DNA of 64,000 nt, from contig CATQHX010000004.1 in assembly GCA_958296065.1 (NCBI GenBank), positions 1 to 64,000 on the forward strand. The letters run 5' to 3'. The translations under genes and the position numbers were made by a program. The stretch's first letter is position 1. Every line of letters begins with the position of its first letter. The notes under the pieces are model-generated. The model saw nothing but the letters and a program-made list of their open reading frames with translations. It did no database searches and was not told the DNA's origin. The DNA comes from Vicinamibacterales bacterium. GTDB lineage: Bacteria; Acidobacteriota; Vicinamibacteria; Vicinamibacterales; UBA8438. Shown here piece after piece: positions 7,892 to 15,766 of this stretch.

Positions 7892-10339
7892 ATGCTGGAA
7901 GCTCTGATTCGGGACGTGCGGTACGGTTTGCGCTCGCTGTTGAGATCGCCGGGCTATGCCCTGATGGTGGTGTTCACCCTCGGGCTCGGCATCGGCGCGA
8001 ACACCGCCATCTTCAGCCTCGTCAACGGCGTGCTGCTGCGGCCGCTGCCCTACGCCGACGGGCATGAGCTGGTGCTCGCCCGCCAGCAGGCGCAGCGCGC
8101 CGGCTCGGCGAACATCCCCTTCTCGGTCAAGGAGATCAGCGACTACCGGGAGCAGCTCGAGACTCTCGACGGCTTCGTCGAGTACCACGGGATGTCGTTC
8201 ACCCTGCTCAACCGCGGTGAGCCCGACCGCGTGCTCACGGGGGTCGTGTCGGCGAACTTCTTCGATGTGCTCGGCGTGCAGCCGCTCCACGGGCGGACGT
8301 TCCGCGACGGCGACGACGATCTCGGCGCGGAGGCGGTTCTCGTTCTCAGCTACCCGTACTGGCAGCAGCGCTTCGGCGGCGACCCGGACATCGTCGGGCA
8401 GGTCTTCGAGATGAACGACCGGCCGCATACCGTGGTCGGCGTCCTGCCGCCGGTGCCGCAGTACCCGCGGGAGAACGAGGTCTACATGCCGACGTCGGCA
8501 TGCCCGTTCCGCGCCCGCGCCGAGGCCCGGATGGAGGAGGACCGCACCGCGTTCCGCGGCATGACCGCGTTCGGCCGGCTCGCGCCGGACGTGGGCGTCG
8601 GTCGGTTCGGGGCCGAGCTGGCCACAGTGGCGGCCCGGCTGCAGGGCGACTTTCCGGAGACCTATCCCGCCGATTCGGGGTACACCGCCGTCACTCTTCC
8701 GCTGGCCGACGAGTTGACGCGCGATGCGCGTCCCACCCTGCTGATCCTGCTGGCCACCACCGTGCTGGTGCTGCTGATCGCGTGCGCCAACGTCGCCAAC
8801 CTGACGCTGGCGCGGATGAGCCGCCGGGAGCGCGAGCTGGCGCTGCGGTCGGCCCTCGGCGCGGGACGCGGCCGCCTGCTGCGGCAGCTCCTGACCGAAG
8901 CGAGCCTGCTGGCCGTTGCCGCCGGCGGATTCGGACTGCTGGTGGCGTGGCTCAGCCTCGACCTGCTGGTGGCGTTCGCGGCGCTGTTCACGACGCGCAC
9001 CACGGAGGTGGCCATCGACGGGTGGGTGCTGGCGTTCACCCTGGGCCTGTCGCTGGTCACCGGGATCGTGTTCGGCAGCGCGCCGGCCCTGACCGGGCGC
9101 CGCGACGTCGCGGTGGCGCTGAAGGAGGCGGGGGCGCAGACCACCGACACGCCGGCCCGGCGCCGCGTGCGCGGCCTGTTGACCGCTTCGCAGGTGGCCG
9201 CGGCCTTCGTGCTGCTGATCGCCACCGGCCTGCTGCTGACCAGTTTCTACCGGCTGCAGCAGGTGGATACCGGGTTCAATCCCGAGAACGTGCTGACCGC
9301 GGAGGTCTTTCCCAACTGGTCGAAGTACACGACGCCGGAGAGCCGGCGGCAGCTCTTCACCGACGTGCTGCAGCGGCTGCAGGACCGGCCGGGATTGACC
9401 GCCGCGGCCGTCGCCAACGGCTTCCCGATGGCGAGCGAAGTGGGGCAGCAGCGGCGGTTTGCCATCGAGGGGCGCACCTACGAGGAACCCGACCTGCGCC
9501 CGGAGCTGGAGACGCGGGTCGTCAGCCCCGACTACTTCGCGACCGTCGGCGTCCCGCTGCTCGCCGGCCGGACCTTCACCCGGCTCGACGACCCGGAGAC
9601 GACGCCGGTGGCGGTCATCAGCCGGTCGCTGGCTGAGCGCCACTGGCGGGACGGTCAGAGTCCCCTCGAACAGAGAATCACCCTGGACGACGGCGAGACC
9701 TGGGTCACCATCGTCGGCGTCGTCGGCGACGTGCGCGACCACGGGTTGGACCGCGAGCCACCGGATCAGCTCTATCGGCCGTTCCTGCAGGGCGCCGGCT
9801 CGCCGACCCGGGTGCTGGTGCGGGCGCGCACGGATCCGCTGGCCCTGAGCGGGCAGGTGCGGGACGCGGTCCACGCCGTCGACCCCGAGCAGCCGGTGGA
9901 GAACTTCCGCACGCTCGCCGAGACCCGCGCCGGCACCACCGCCTCCCGGCGGCTCTCGGTCGTGCTGCTCGGGCTCTTCGCGGCGCTGGCTCTGGTCATC
10001 ACCGTCACCGGTATCGCCGCGGTCATCGCCACCTCCGTCAATCACCGTACCCGCGAGTTCGGGTTGCGCCTGGCGCTGGGGGCCGAACGGACTTCGATCC
10101 TGACGATGGTCCTGCGTCAGGGACTGGCGCTGGTGCTGGCGGGGCTGGTCATCGGCGCGGCAGCCGCGACGGCGCTTTCGCGCTCGCTGTCCAGTTTCCT
10201 CTTCGAGACCGAGCCGACCGACGCCGGCGTTTTCGTGCTGGTGTCGCTCGTCTTCGTCGCCACCGGGCTCGCGGCGTGCTACCTGCCGGCGCGCCGGGCC
10301 ATGGGCGTCGATCCGCTCGTGGCGCTGCGGGAGGAGTAG
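7892..10339 (+). CDS. FtsX/MacB-type ABC transporter permease (ADOP-like orphan)
   Basis: This 815-residue permease starts DVRYGLRSLLRSPGYALMVV, then LGIGANTAIFSLVNGVLLRPLPY, the hallmark of the duplicated orphan permeases (ADOP) abundant in Acidobacteria. Order: membrane helix at about 20-42, MacB_PCD periplasmic domain, a first FtsX domain with three helices (about 275-400), a second helix plus periplasmic domain (about 420-680) and a second FtsX domain with three helices at the C-terminus (FGLRLALGAERTSIL). No ATPase gene is adjacent, as is usual for this family. Substrate and partner ATPase are unknown; export of peptides, lipids or antibiotics is the usual guess. Confidence 0.92.
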   Translation: MLEALIRDVRYGLRSLLRSPGYALMVVFTLGLGIGANTAIFSLVNGVLLRPLPYADGHELVLARQQAQRAGSANIPFSVKEISDYREQLETLDGFVEYHGMSFTLLNRGEPDRVLTGVVSANFFDVLGVQPLHGRTFRDGDDDLGAEAVLVLSYPYWQQRFGGDPDIVGQVFEMNDRPHTVVGVLPPVPQYPRENEVYMPTSACPFRARAEARMEEDRTAFRGMTAFGRLAPDVGVGRFGAELATVAARLQGDFPETYPADSGYTAVTLPLADELTRDARPTLLILLATTVLVLLIACANVANLTLARMSRRERELALRSALGAGRGRLLRQLLTEASLLAVAAGGFGLLVAWLSLDLLVAFAALFTTRTTEVAIDGWVLAFTLGLSLVTGIVFGSAPALTGRRDVAVALKEAGAQTTDTPARRRVRGLLTASQVAAAFVLLIATGLLLTSFYRLQQVDTGFNPENVLTAEVFPNWSKYTTPESRRQLFTDVLQRLQDRPGLTAAAVANGFPMASEVGQQRRFAIEGRTYEEPDLRPELETRVVSPDYFATVGVPLLAGRTFTRLDDPETTPVAVISRSLAERHWRDGQSPLEQRITLDDGETWVTIVGVVGDVRDHGLDREPPDQLYRPFLQGAGSPTRVLVRARTDPLALSGQVRDAVHAVDPEQPVENFRTLAETRAGTTASRRLSVVLLGLFAALALVITVTGIAAVIATSVNHRTREFGLRLALGAERTSILTMVLRQGLALVLAGLVIGAAAATALSRSLSSFLFETEPTDAGVFVLVSLVFVATGLAACYLPARRAMGVDPLVALREE

Positions 10340-10385
10340 GGACACGAGTCCGTGGCGAAACGCCGGATGGCGCCGGCTCAACGTC

Positions 10386-10411
10386 GTCTGCGCGCTTTCC
10401 GCGGCGCAGAC
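10386..10411. terminator. Hairpin after the ADOP permease
   Basis: GTCTGCGC (10386-10393) and GCGCAGAC (10404-10411) form a perfect 8-bp stem with a 10-nt loop, 47 bp after the permease stop. There is no U-tract. The right arm and following bases (GCAGACTCCT) recur in the hairpin at 43470-43506, so it may be a member of a repeat family rather than a simple terminator. Confidence 0.45.
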
Positions 10412-10513
10412 TCCTAGTACCATGCACGGGAGATTTCTCGAGGGCAGCATCGGCTGCATGCGCCGGTCCGTGGCGCAGATTCGTAGCCGCCCGTCGACAG
10501 GGCAGAGGTTCAC

Positions 10514-11644
10514 ATGACCATTACCAGTCAGAATGCCGTTCTGCGGTCCGTCACCGGGGCCCGCGTCGCGCGGTCGTTCGTCGGCCCCTGCATCGTGCTG
10601 GCCGCGGCCCTCGTCATCCTTGGGGCGGCCCCGGCCGCCGCGCAGGAGGCGCCGCGCTATGAGCTCGATCCTCTCTGGCCGAAGCTGCCGTTCGGCGAGC
10701 AGTGGCTCACCGGCGGCCTCGGCGGGATGTGCGTCGGAGGGGACCGGATCTTCATCCTCAACCGGCAGAACGTCGTGCCGGCCGATCTCGACGGCGCGCG
10801 TCCGGCGCCCCCGATCATCGAGCTGGACGCCGCGGGGAACGTGGTGCGGGGCTGGGGCGACCCGGCGCGGATCGGCGACCGGCTGCACGACTGCCACGTC
10901 AACGCCGACGGCAGCCTCTGGGTCGTCGCGGCCGGGACCGGCGTGGTGCAGAAGTACGCGAGCGACGGTAGCGAGCTGCTGCTCCAGATCGGCGAGACCG
11001 GCAAGTACGACTCGTCGGACGGCACCCGCCAGGGCGAGCCGCTGAACTCCGACCGCGCGCAGTTCTTCCTGCCGGCGAGCCTCGACGTCGACGAAGAGAC
11101 CGGCGACATCTACGTGGCCGACGGGGAGGTGGGCGGCGGCAACTACCGCATCGCCGTGCTCGACAGCGAGGGCAGGTTCCTCCGCCAGTGGCCGCTGCAC
11201 CGCGCCGAGGGTGAGGACGTCATTCCCTTGCCGCACTGCCTGCGCGTGTCCAACGACGGCCAGGTCCATGTCTGCGACCGGCGCGCCGACCGCATTCAGG
11301 TCTACGACCGGATGGGCAAGTTCATCCGCAACATGGACCTGCCGTTCGACCCCGTGACGCCGCGAGACGCCACCCGCACCGGCACCCGCGGGACCGCGGT
11401 GGTGCTGGCATTCTCCCCGGATCCGGAGCAGCGCCTGCTGTTCGTCCTCAACCAGAACAGCGTGATGGTCGACGTGGTCGACCGGCAGAGCGGCGAGGTG
11501 CTGAGCAGCTTCGGCGGCGGCCCGGGCCGCTACCGCGGGCAGTTCACCCTGCCGCACGGCATCGGCGTCGACTCGGCCGGCAACGTGTACGTGGCCGAGC
11601 AGGAGGGCCGGCGAATCCAGAAGTTCGTGCCGGTCGCGCCGTGA
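10514..11644 (+). CDS. Secreted NHL-repeat beta-propeller protein
   Basis: This 376-residue protein has an N-terminal signal peptide (residues about 20-44, ending APAAAQ) and repeated beta-propeller blades. Recognisable blades contain DCHVNADGSLWVV, PASLDVDEETGDIYVADG, HCLRVSNDGQVHVCDRRADRIQVYD and LPHGIGVDSAGNVYVAEQEGRRIQKF, the NHL pattern also found in peptidyl-alpha-hydroxyglycine alpha-amidating lyase. It probably works in the periplasm or outside the cell. Enzyme activity cannot be told from sequence. A related gene lies at 32426-33541. Confidence 0.85.
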   Translation: MTITSQNAVLRSVTGARVARSFVGPCIVLAAALVILGAAPAAAQEAPRYELDPLWPKLPFGEQWLTGGLGGMCVGGDRIFILNRQNVVPADLDGARPAPPIIELDAAGNVVRGWGDPARIGDRLHDCHVNADGSLWVVAAGTGVVQKYASDGSELLLQIGETGKYDSSDGTRQGEPLNSDRAQFFLPASLDVDEETGDIYVADGEVGGGNYRIAVLDSEGRFLRQWPLHRAEGEDVIPLPHCLRVSNDGQVHVCDRRADRIQVYDRMGKFIRNMDLPFDPVTPRDATRTGTRGTAVVLAFSPDPEQRLLFVLNQNSVMVDVVDRQSGEVLSSFGGGPGRYRGQFTLPHGIGVDSAGNVYVAEQEGRRIQKFVPVAP

Positions 11645-11706
11645 CGCGGATTTCGGCAGGCATCCATGAATGTAAGGCCACGGTGCGCACTCGAGGACGG
11701 GAGGCA

Positions 11707-12096
11707 ATGGGCGTTACACACGTTACGGTCACCATCCGGAACCCGGCCGATCCCACGAAGAGTTGGCAGGGGCCATTTCTCGTCGATACCGGCGCGATAG
11801 ATTCCCTCGTCCCGAGGTCGCACCTGGAAGCCATCGGACTCACGCCCAGGGCGCAGCGAGTGTACGAAACGGCCGACGGCCGTGAGGTCACCATGGACGT
11901 CACGACGGGGGAAATAGAGGTGATGGGCGAGTACACCGCCGGGCTCATCATCTTCGGTGACGCGGATGCCGAGCCGCTACTGGGTGTCACCGCGCTCGAG
12001 TCCGCCGGCATCGAAGTCGATCCGCAGAACCAGCGGTTGAAGAAGCTCCCTGCCGTGCGCCTCAAGGGGCTCTCTCCGGTACCTGCTCGAAGGTGA
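11707..12096 (+). CDS. Retropepsin-like clan AA aspartic protease
   Basis: This is a 129-residue single-domain protein with the LVDTGAIDSLVP active-site motif (catalytic Asp in DTG) near residue 28, and the C-terminal LLGVTALESAGIEVDPQNQRLKK segment seen in small bacterial clan AA proteases. Such proteins are expected to act as dimers; no membrane anchor or signal peptide is evident. The start at 11707 follows a GGGAGG-type ribosome-binding site and begins MGVTHVTVTIRNP; longer in-frame starts overlap the NHL gene. Its natural substrate is unknown. Confidence 0.8.
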   Translation: MGVTHVTVTIRNPADPTKSWQGPFLVDTGAIDSLVPRSHLEAIGLTPRAQRVYETADGREVTMDVTTGEIEVMGEYTAGLIIFGDADAEPLLGVTALESAGIEVDPQNQRLKKLPAVRLKGLSPVPARR

Positions 12097-12127
12097 TCCG
12101 TGCGATGCATTCGGAGGTTTCAAGTTG

Positions 12128-12220
12128 ATGGGCTGTTGTCGTCTCCTTCAGAGATTATGGATGCGTGGATCGTCGCGGATGGGATGCGCTGAGAGTCGGT
12201 TGAGAGAGAATCGACGATGA
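12128..12220 (+). CDS. Possible 30-residue Cys-containing leader peptide
   Basis: A short open frame starts at ATG 12128 behind a GGAGG at 12113-12117 and ends in TGA at 12218-12220. It overlaps the ATG of the MerP-like gene in an ATGA arrangement. The peptide begins MGCCRLLQRL and has a third Cys at residue 20. Translational coupling to the selenoprotein candidate would be natural, and vicinal cysteines could sense thiol-reactive metals. The spacing of the ribosome-binding site (10 nt) is slightly long. This is a proposal, not a recognised family. Confidence 0.3.
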   Translation: MGCCRLLQRLWMRGSSRMGCAESRLRENRR

Positions 12221-12612
12221 TGACGAAACTGCCGGCGTGGTGGAAGGCGGGGGCTGCGACGCTGGTCGTCGTGGCGGCGGGGTTTGCCGTGGCCGGCGGT
12301 TTCGGTGTGTCGAGCGGTCTCGATGCCCCCGACGCCGAGTCGGCTCGGGAGGACCTGGACCGGACGGGCTCCGCCGAGGTCGCGTTGCGGGTCGAGGGCA
12401 TGACCTGAGGCGGCTGCTCCGTGGCCGTGCGCCACGCGCTTCGCGAGGTCGACGGTGTCGTAGCGGCGGACGTCTCCTACGACGACAAGCGGGCCGACGT
12501 CCGGTACCGCCCCGGCCTCGTCACGCCGGAGTCGCTCGTGGCGGCCGTCGACCGCATCGGATTCGAGGCCAGCGTGATGCAACCGGCAGCAGTGTCGGAC
12601 CGAGGCCGGTGA
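12217..12612 (+). CDS. MerP-like heavy-metal-binding protein, probable selenoprotein (Sec64)
   Basis: Reading through the TGA at 12406-12408 gives a 131-residue protein: one N-terminal membrane or signal helix (about residues 10-31), a linker, then an HMA domain. The metal-binding motif reads GMT-U-GGC where MerP and HMA proteins have GMTCxxC. After the TGA the HMA fold continues intact (SVAVRHALREVDGV, then GFEASV) to TGA 12610-12612. The only change is at the first metal-ligand Cys, and a SECIS-like hairpin follows at the correct distance. The stop overlaps the GTG start of a MerT-like gene. Known family role: periplasmic capture of Hg(II) and delivery to MerT. No merA, merR or sel genes are in the window. 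The alternative is a nonsense mutation of TGC. Confidence 0.8.
12406..12436 (+). promoter_or_regulatory. Candidate bacterial SECIS element
   Basis: Starting 11 nt after the in-frame TGA, CGTGGC (12420-12425) pairs perfectly with GCCACG (12431-12436) around a 5-nt apical loop CGTGC. The loop begins 17 nt after the TGA and has G at its second position followed by U. Bacterial SECIS elements usually have an upper stem of at least 4 bp, a G in the first two loop positions and a UGA-to-loop spacing of about 16-37 nt; all three hold. SelB binding itself cannot be shown from sequence. Confidence 0.65.
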
Positions 12613-12974
12613 GCGACGAGGCTCCGCACGCGAGGGGCCGTCTGCCGGCCGCAACCGGTGCCGTGGCGGCGGTTCTGGCCGCGAGTTGTTGCCTGCTGCC
12701 CCTGGTCTTGATCGCCACTGGCCTTGCCGGCGCCGGGCTGATGATGACCATGATGCGCTACGAGTGGCTGACGCTGCCGGTCGGCGTTGGCGCGCTGTTC
12801 GTCGCTTGCATGCTGCACGTGCGCGAGCGGAGTCGATGCGACGCGGCGGGGTGCCGTCTGGTCGGGGAGCGAGTGACCCGGGTCGTGCTCGGTGTCGCCA
12901 CGGCGGTCGTCACGGTCGCGCTGCTCCTGAAGCTGTTTCCGTCCTGGACGGCGGGGATTCTGGAGGCGTTGTAG
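12609..12974 (+). CDS. MerT-like inner-membrane metal transporter
   Basis: This 121-residue membrane protein has three predicted helices (about 14-40, 45-68 and 88-112). Helix 1 carries the vicinal cysteine pair in LAASCCLLPLVL, and the loop before helix 3 carries a second pair in RSRCDAAGC. Both pairs are where MerT has its mercury-handling cysteines. The GTG start overlaps the stop of the MerP-like gene (GTGA), so the two are co-translated. MerT passes Hg(II) from MerP to the cytoplasm, but here no mercuric reductase accompanies it. Gene order (merP then merT) is reversed relative to classic mer operons. Confidence 0.82.
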   Translation: MSDEAPHARGRLPAATGAVAAVLAASCCLLPLVLIATGLAGAGLMMTMMRYEWLTLPVGVGALFVACMLHVRERSRCDAAGCRLVGERVTRVVLGVATAVVTVALLLKLFPSWTAGILEAL

Positions 12975-13045
12975 GGCGGACCTGGAGGTTCGCGCCAGCA
13001 GGGCGTGGCGGCCGCTGGCGGATCGGGAGAGTCGGAGCCAGTCTG

Positions 13046-14311
13046 ATGTCTGACACGGCGGCGGAGTTCCTCCGGAAGATCCAGCTTGGCGAGGACAGCT
13101 TTCTCGAGTTCAAGGAGGTGTTCCTGGCCGGAGGCCGGATCAAGGGGCCGGGTCGGGATCACTTGGCGGACGAGCTGGCCGCGTTCGCCAACTCGAGCGG
13201 TGGAGTGGTCGTATTGGGCGTGTCCGACGAACCGCGCGCCGTGACCGGCATTTCACTGGAGCATCTCGACGCGGTCGAACGCTATGTGTCGGAGATCGCC
13301 AGCGATTCCATCAAGCCGTCGCTCGTGCCGCTCATCGAGAAGCTGGAGCTGCCCGATGCCGAGGGTCGGATGCGGCCCGTGCTCAAGGTCGAGGTTCCGT
13401 GCGGGCTCTTCGTGCATCAGAGTCCGGGGGGATACCTGCATCGTGTCGGCAGCTCGAAACGTCAGATGGAGCCTGCGGTTCTTGCCCGGCTGTTCGAGCA
13501 GCGAAGCCAGTCGCGAGTCGGACAGTTCGATCGGCAGGTCGTTGCACAGGCGTCAGTCGACGATCTGGACGCACGCTTGGTGGATCGATTCCGCGGAGAG
13601 ATCGCCGGCGACGACCGCACGACCGCGCTCTCGAAGCTGGACATGATTCGGGAAGACGACGAGGGCGTGCTCCGCCCCACCGTTGCCGGCGTGCTCCTCG
13701 GGACTCGCCAGCCGCAGCGCTGGCTACCGCACGCGTATGTCCAGGCGGTGGCCTATCGCGGCGCCAGCATCGGTGAAGCGCTGGACTCGCCGCGCTACCA
13801 GCTCGACGCCAAGGACAACGATGGACCGCTCGACGACCAGATCGCGTACGCCTGCCGGTTCGTGGCGAGGAATCAGAGAGTCGAGGCCTCCAAGTCCATG
13901 GGGCGGCTCGACTGGCCACAGTACGATCTAACGGCGATCTTCGAGGCCGTAGTCAACGCCGCTGCGCACCGCGACTACTCGATCCGCGGATCCAAGGTGC
14001 GCCTGCGGATGTTCTCGGACCGCATCGAGTTGTGCTCCCCGGGAGCGCTGGTCAACGGCATGTCCATCGCCGACCTTGCCTACAAGCAGAATACGAGGAA
14101 CCCTGCGATCGCCAATCTCCTCGACCGGTGCCCGGTCCCGGATGAAATCGAGACGCCCCGCGTAACGATGATGGATCGCCGCGGCGAGGGCGTGCCGGCC
14201 ATCCTCGCGCGCAGCAGACGCCTCTCGGGCAGGGAGCCGGTGTACGAGATGTTCGGCGACGAGTTGCGATTGACGATCTACGCAGCGGATCTGGCTGCCG
14301 CTTCGACGTGA
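13046..14311 (+). CDS. AlbA_2/Schlafen-type ATP-binding transcriptional regulator-like protein
   Basis: This is a 421-residue protein. The N-terminal AlbA_2 (divergent AAA_4/Schlafen-like) domain is seen in EDSFLEFKEV, ELAAFANSSGGVVVLGVSDE and GGYLHRVGSSKRQM, about residues 10-150. A C-terminal HATPase_c_4-like region contains AIFEAVVNAAAHRDYS, FSDRIELCSPGAL and MDRRGEGVPAIL. This arrangement is common in COG2865 proteins, often called transcriptional regulators or ATP-dependent DNA helicase-like, and appears in several defence islands. The start is ATG 13046; no strong ribosome-binding site distinguishes upstream options. Exact role unknown. Confidence 0.85.
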   Translation: MSDTAAEFLRKIQLGEDSFLEFKEVFLAGGRIKGPGRDHLADELAAFANSSGGVVVLGVSDEPRAVTGISLEHLDAVERYVSEIASDSIKPSLVPLIEKLELPDAEGRMRPVLKVEVPCGLFVHQSPGGYLHRVGSSKRQMEPAVLARLFEQRSQSRVGQFDRQVVAQASVDDLDARLVDRFRGEIAGDDRTTALSKLDMIREDDEGVLRPTVAGVLLGTRQPQRWLPHAYVQAVAYRGASIGEALDSPRYQLDAKDNDGPLDDQIAYACRFVARNQRVEASKSMGRLDWPQYDLTAIFEAVVNAAAHRDYSIRGSKVRLRMFSDRIELCSPGALVNGMSIADLAYKQNTRNPAIANLLDRCPVPDEIETPRVTMMDRRGEGVPAILARSRRLSGREPVYEMFGDELRLTIYAADLAAAST

Positions 14312-14376
14312 TGGACAAGGCGAATCCATCGTCGGGTCGTCTGCGCCGGTGCATGTAGGCGCGAAGGAGAAACGCG

Positions 14377-15567
14377 ATGAGGATCAGCCGTCGACAGATG
14401 CTCGCAGCAGTGGGCGCCGCGGGCGCCGGGTTGGGCGCGGCCGCCGCCCCCGGGTTCCCCGCGATCCTGCAGTCCCGGCCTCTGCGTATCGGAGCGCTCA
14501 TCTCGCACAGGGACCGGCAGGGCCAGGACGAGCTGATTCAGCCCTACGACCGGCAGATGCGGCTCGGCCTGGAGCTGGCGATCGCGGAGCTCAACGCGGC
14601 CGGGGGCGTTCTCGGACGACAGGTCGAGCTGCTCGTGGCCGACGACGAGGGCAGTCCCGCTCCGGGCGCCGCGGCGGCGATAGATCTCATTCGGAACGAA
14701 GGTGTCGAAGCGCTCGTGAGCGGCTTCGTCATGGCGATGCCGCCGTACATGGATCGCGTCCTCGAGCGCGAAGGACTGGACGTCCCGGTGGTGCATGCCA
14801 TGCAGACCCCGGGCACGTACTGCGGGCGCGTGGCGCACGTGGGTTCGACGACGCTGCAAGCGATCACCACGCTGATCGAGCACCGCGGCCCGGAGGCCCG
14901 GCAGCGCACATTCCAGGTCTCTGACTGGGCACCCTCGCAGCGGACCGTGTCGAACCAGTTCTATCGCCACGTGCAGGCCGGCTCGACGGGTGCGGCGCTG
15001 GTCACGACGCCGGTCAGCGGCAACAGTCCGGGCGAGTACACCGGCCTCGTGCAGTGGGCGCGCGACCTCGACGCGAAGAACTTCTGGATCTCCGTCCCGC
15101 GGCCGTACGCAGTGAACATCGTGAAGCAGGCCGACTCGCTCGGCGCGGCGTCCGCGTTCGACTATCACTTCCTGGAGTTCAGCGAGTGGCAGGCATCGCA
15201 GCTCCCGGACGGCGTCGAGGCCTGGACGTCGGTGCCCTTCGTCGCGAGCGACGACCGTCCCGGAGTCCGCGATTTCGTGGCGCGCGCCCGCCGGCATGCG
15301 GGCGACGACCTGGTCACGCACGTCGCTTTCTCGCACCACACGGCCGTGCACGCGCTGGCGCGGGCGATGGAGCAGGCAGGCAGCACGGCGGCGGTCCCGG
15401 TGCGGTCGGCGCTCGACGGTCTCGAACTGGAGGTGGCCACCGGGACGTTGACCTTGGGGTCGGACGGCTACGCGACGATGCCGATGCACGTGGCGCGCGC
15501 CACGCGCGACGGCCTGGAGGTCGCACAGCGGTTCGATGCTGCGGCGCCGGGTGCGGCGTGCGGATGA
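14377..15567 (+). CDS. ABC-type urea/amide/branched-chain amino acid substrate-binding protein (orphan)
   Basis: This 396-residue type I periplasmic binding protein (Peripla_BP_6/AmiC-UrtA-like) starts with a twin-arginine-like leader (SRRQMLAAVGAAGAG). The mature protein shows IGALISHRDRQGQDE, ELAIAELNAAGGVLGRQVELLVADDEGSP and alternating helix/strand units to about residue 390. No permease or ATPase genes are adjacent, so it either serves a distant transporter or acts as a sensor. Its TGA overlaps the ATG of a tiny open frame. Ligand not predictable. Confidence 0.85.
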   Translation: MRISRRQMLAAVGAAGAGLGAAAAPGFPAILQSRPLRIGALISHRDRQGQDELIQPYDRQMRLGLELAIAELNAAGGVLGRQVELLVADDEGSPAPGAAAAIDLIRNEGVEALVSGFVMAMPPYMDRVLEREGLDVPVVHAMQTPGTYCGRVAHVGSTTLQAITTLIEHRGPEARQRTFQVSDWAPSQRTVSNQFYRHVQAGSTGAALVTTPVSGNSPGEYTGLVQWARDLDAKNFWISVPRPYAVNIVKQADSLGAASAFDYHFLEFSEWQASQLPDGVEAWTSVPFVASDDRPGVRDFVARARRHAGDDLVTHVAFSHHTAVHALARAMEQAGSTAAVPVRSALDGLELEVATGTLTLGSDGYATMPMHVARATRDGLEVAQRFDAAAPGAACG

Positions 15568-15677
15568 TGCTCGGGTTCCTGCAGCGCGGAATACTGGTGC
15601 TCGGAATCGCCGCACTGGCGACGTTCCCGGCCGCGGCTCAGACCAGCGACATTCAGCAGACAAGCACACCACGATGA
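15564..15677 (+). pseudogene. Orphan signal-peptide fragment
   Basis: A 37-residue frame overlaps the substrate-binding protein stop (ATGA). It encodes MMLGFLQRGILVLGIAALATF, then PAAAQTSDIQQTSTPR, a complete-looking signal peptide with an AAAQ cleavage site and a 14-residue stub, then TGA. It looks like the 5' remnant of an exported-protein gene in the same operon whose body has been deleted. A genuine small secreted peptide is less likely. Confidence 0.4.
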
Positions 15678-15766
15678 CAGGCACCCCCTTCGTGGGGGGA
15701 ACGGACCAGGATGGTCACCAGGGCCTGATCCGTGTCCAAGAACCGAGGGCGCCCCAAGACTCGACA

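Noticed and set aside
4125..7892. Very long open frame antisense to the SLC13 gene in continuity with ppk1
   Set aside because: The frame upstream of ppk1 residue 1 has Arg/Gln/His-rich low-complexity composition typical of GC-rich shadow frames, and the opposite strand encodes a clear transporter.
7868..11707. Long minus-strand open frame opposite the ADOP permease and NHL gene
   Set aside because: It has no recognisable domain and opposes two well-supported genes; long antisense frames are expected at this GC content.
12609..12974. Classic mercury-resistance (mer) operon
   Set aside because: No merR, merA or merB is present nearby; only MerP-like and MerT-like genes are found, so mercury resistance is not claimed.
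15564..15677. Second selenoprotein candidate, because the 37-residue frame ends in TGA
   Set aside because: No conserved protein sequence continues after the TGA, which is followed by another stop about 17 codons later; no Cys or Sec motif is present.
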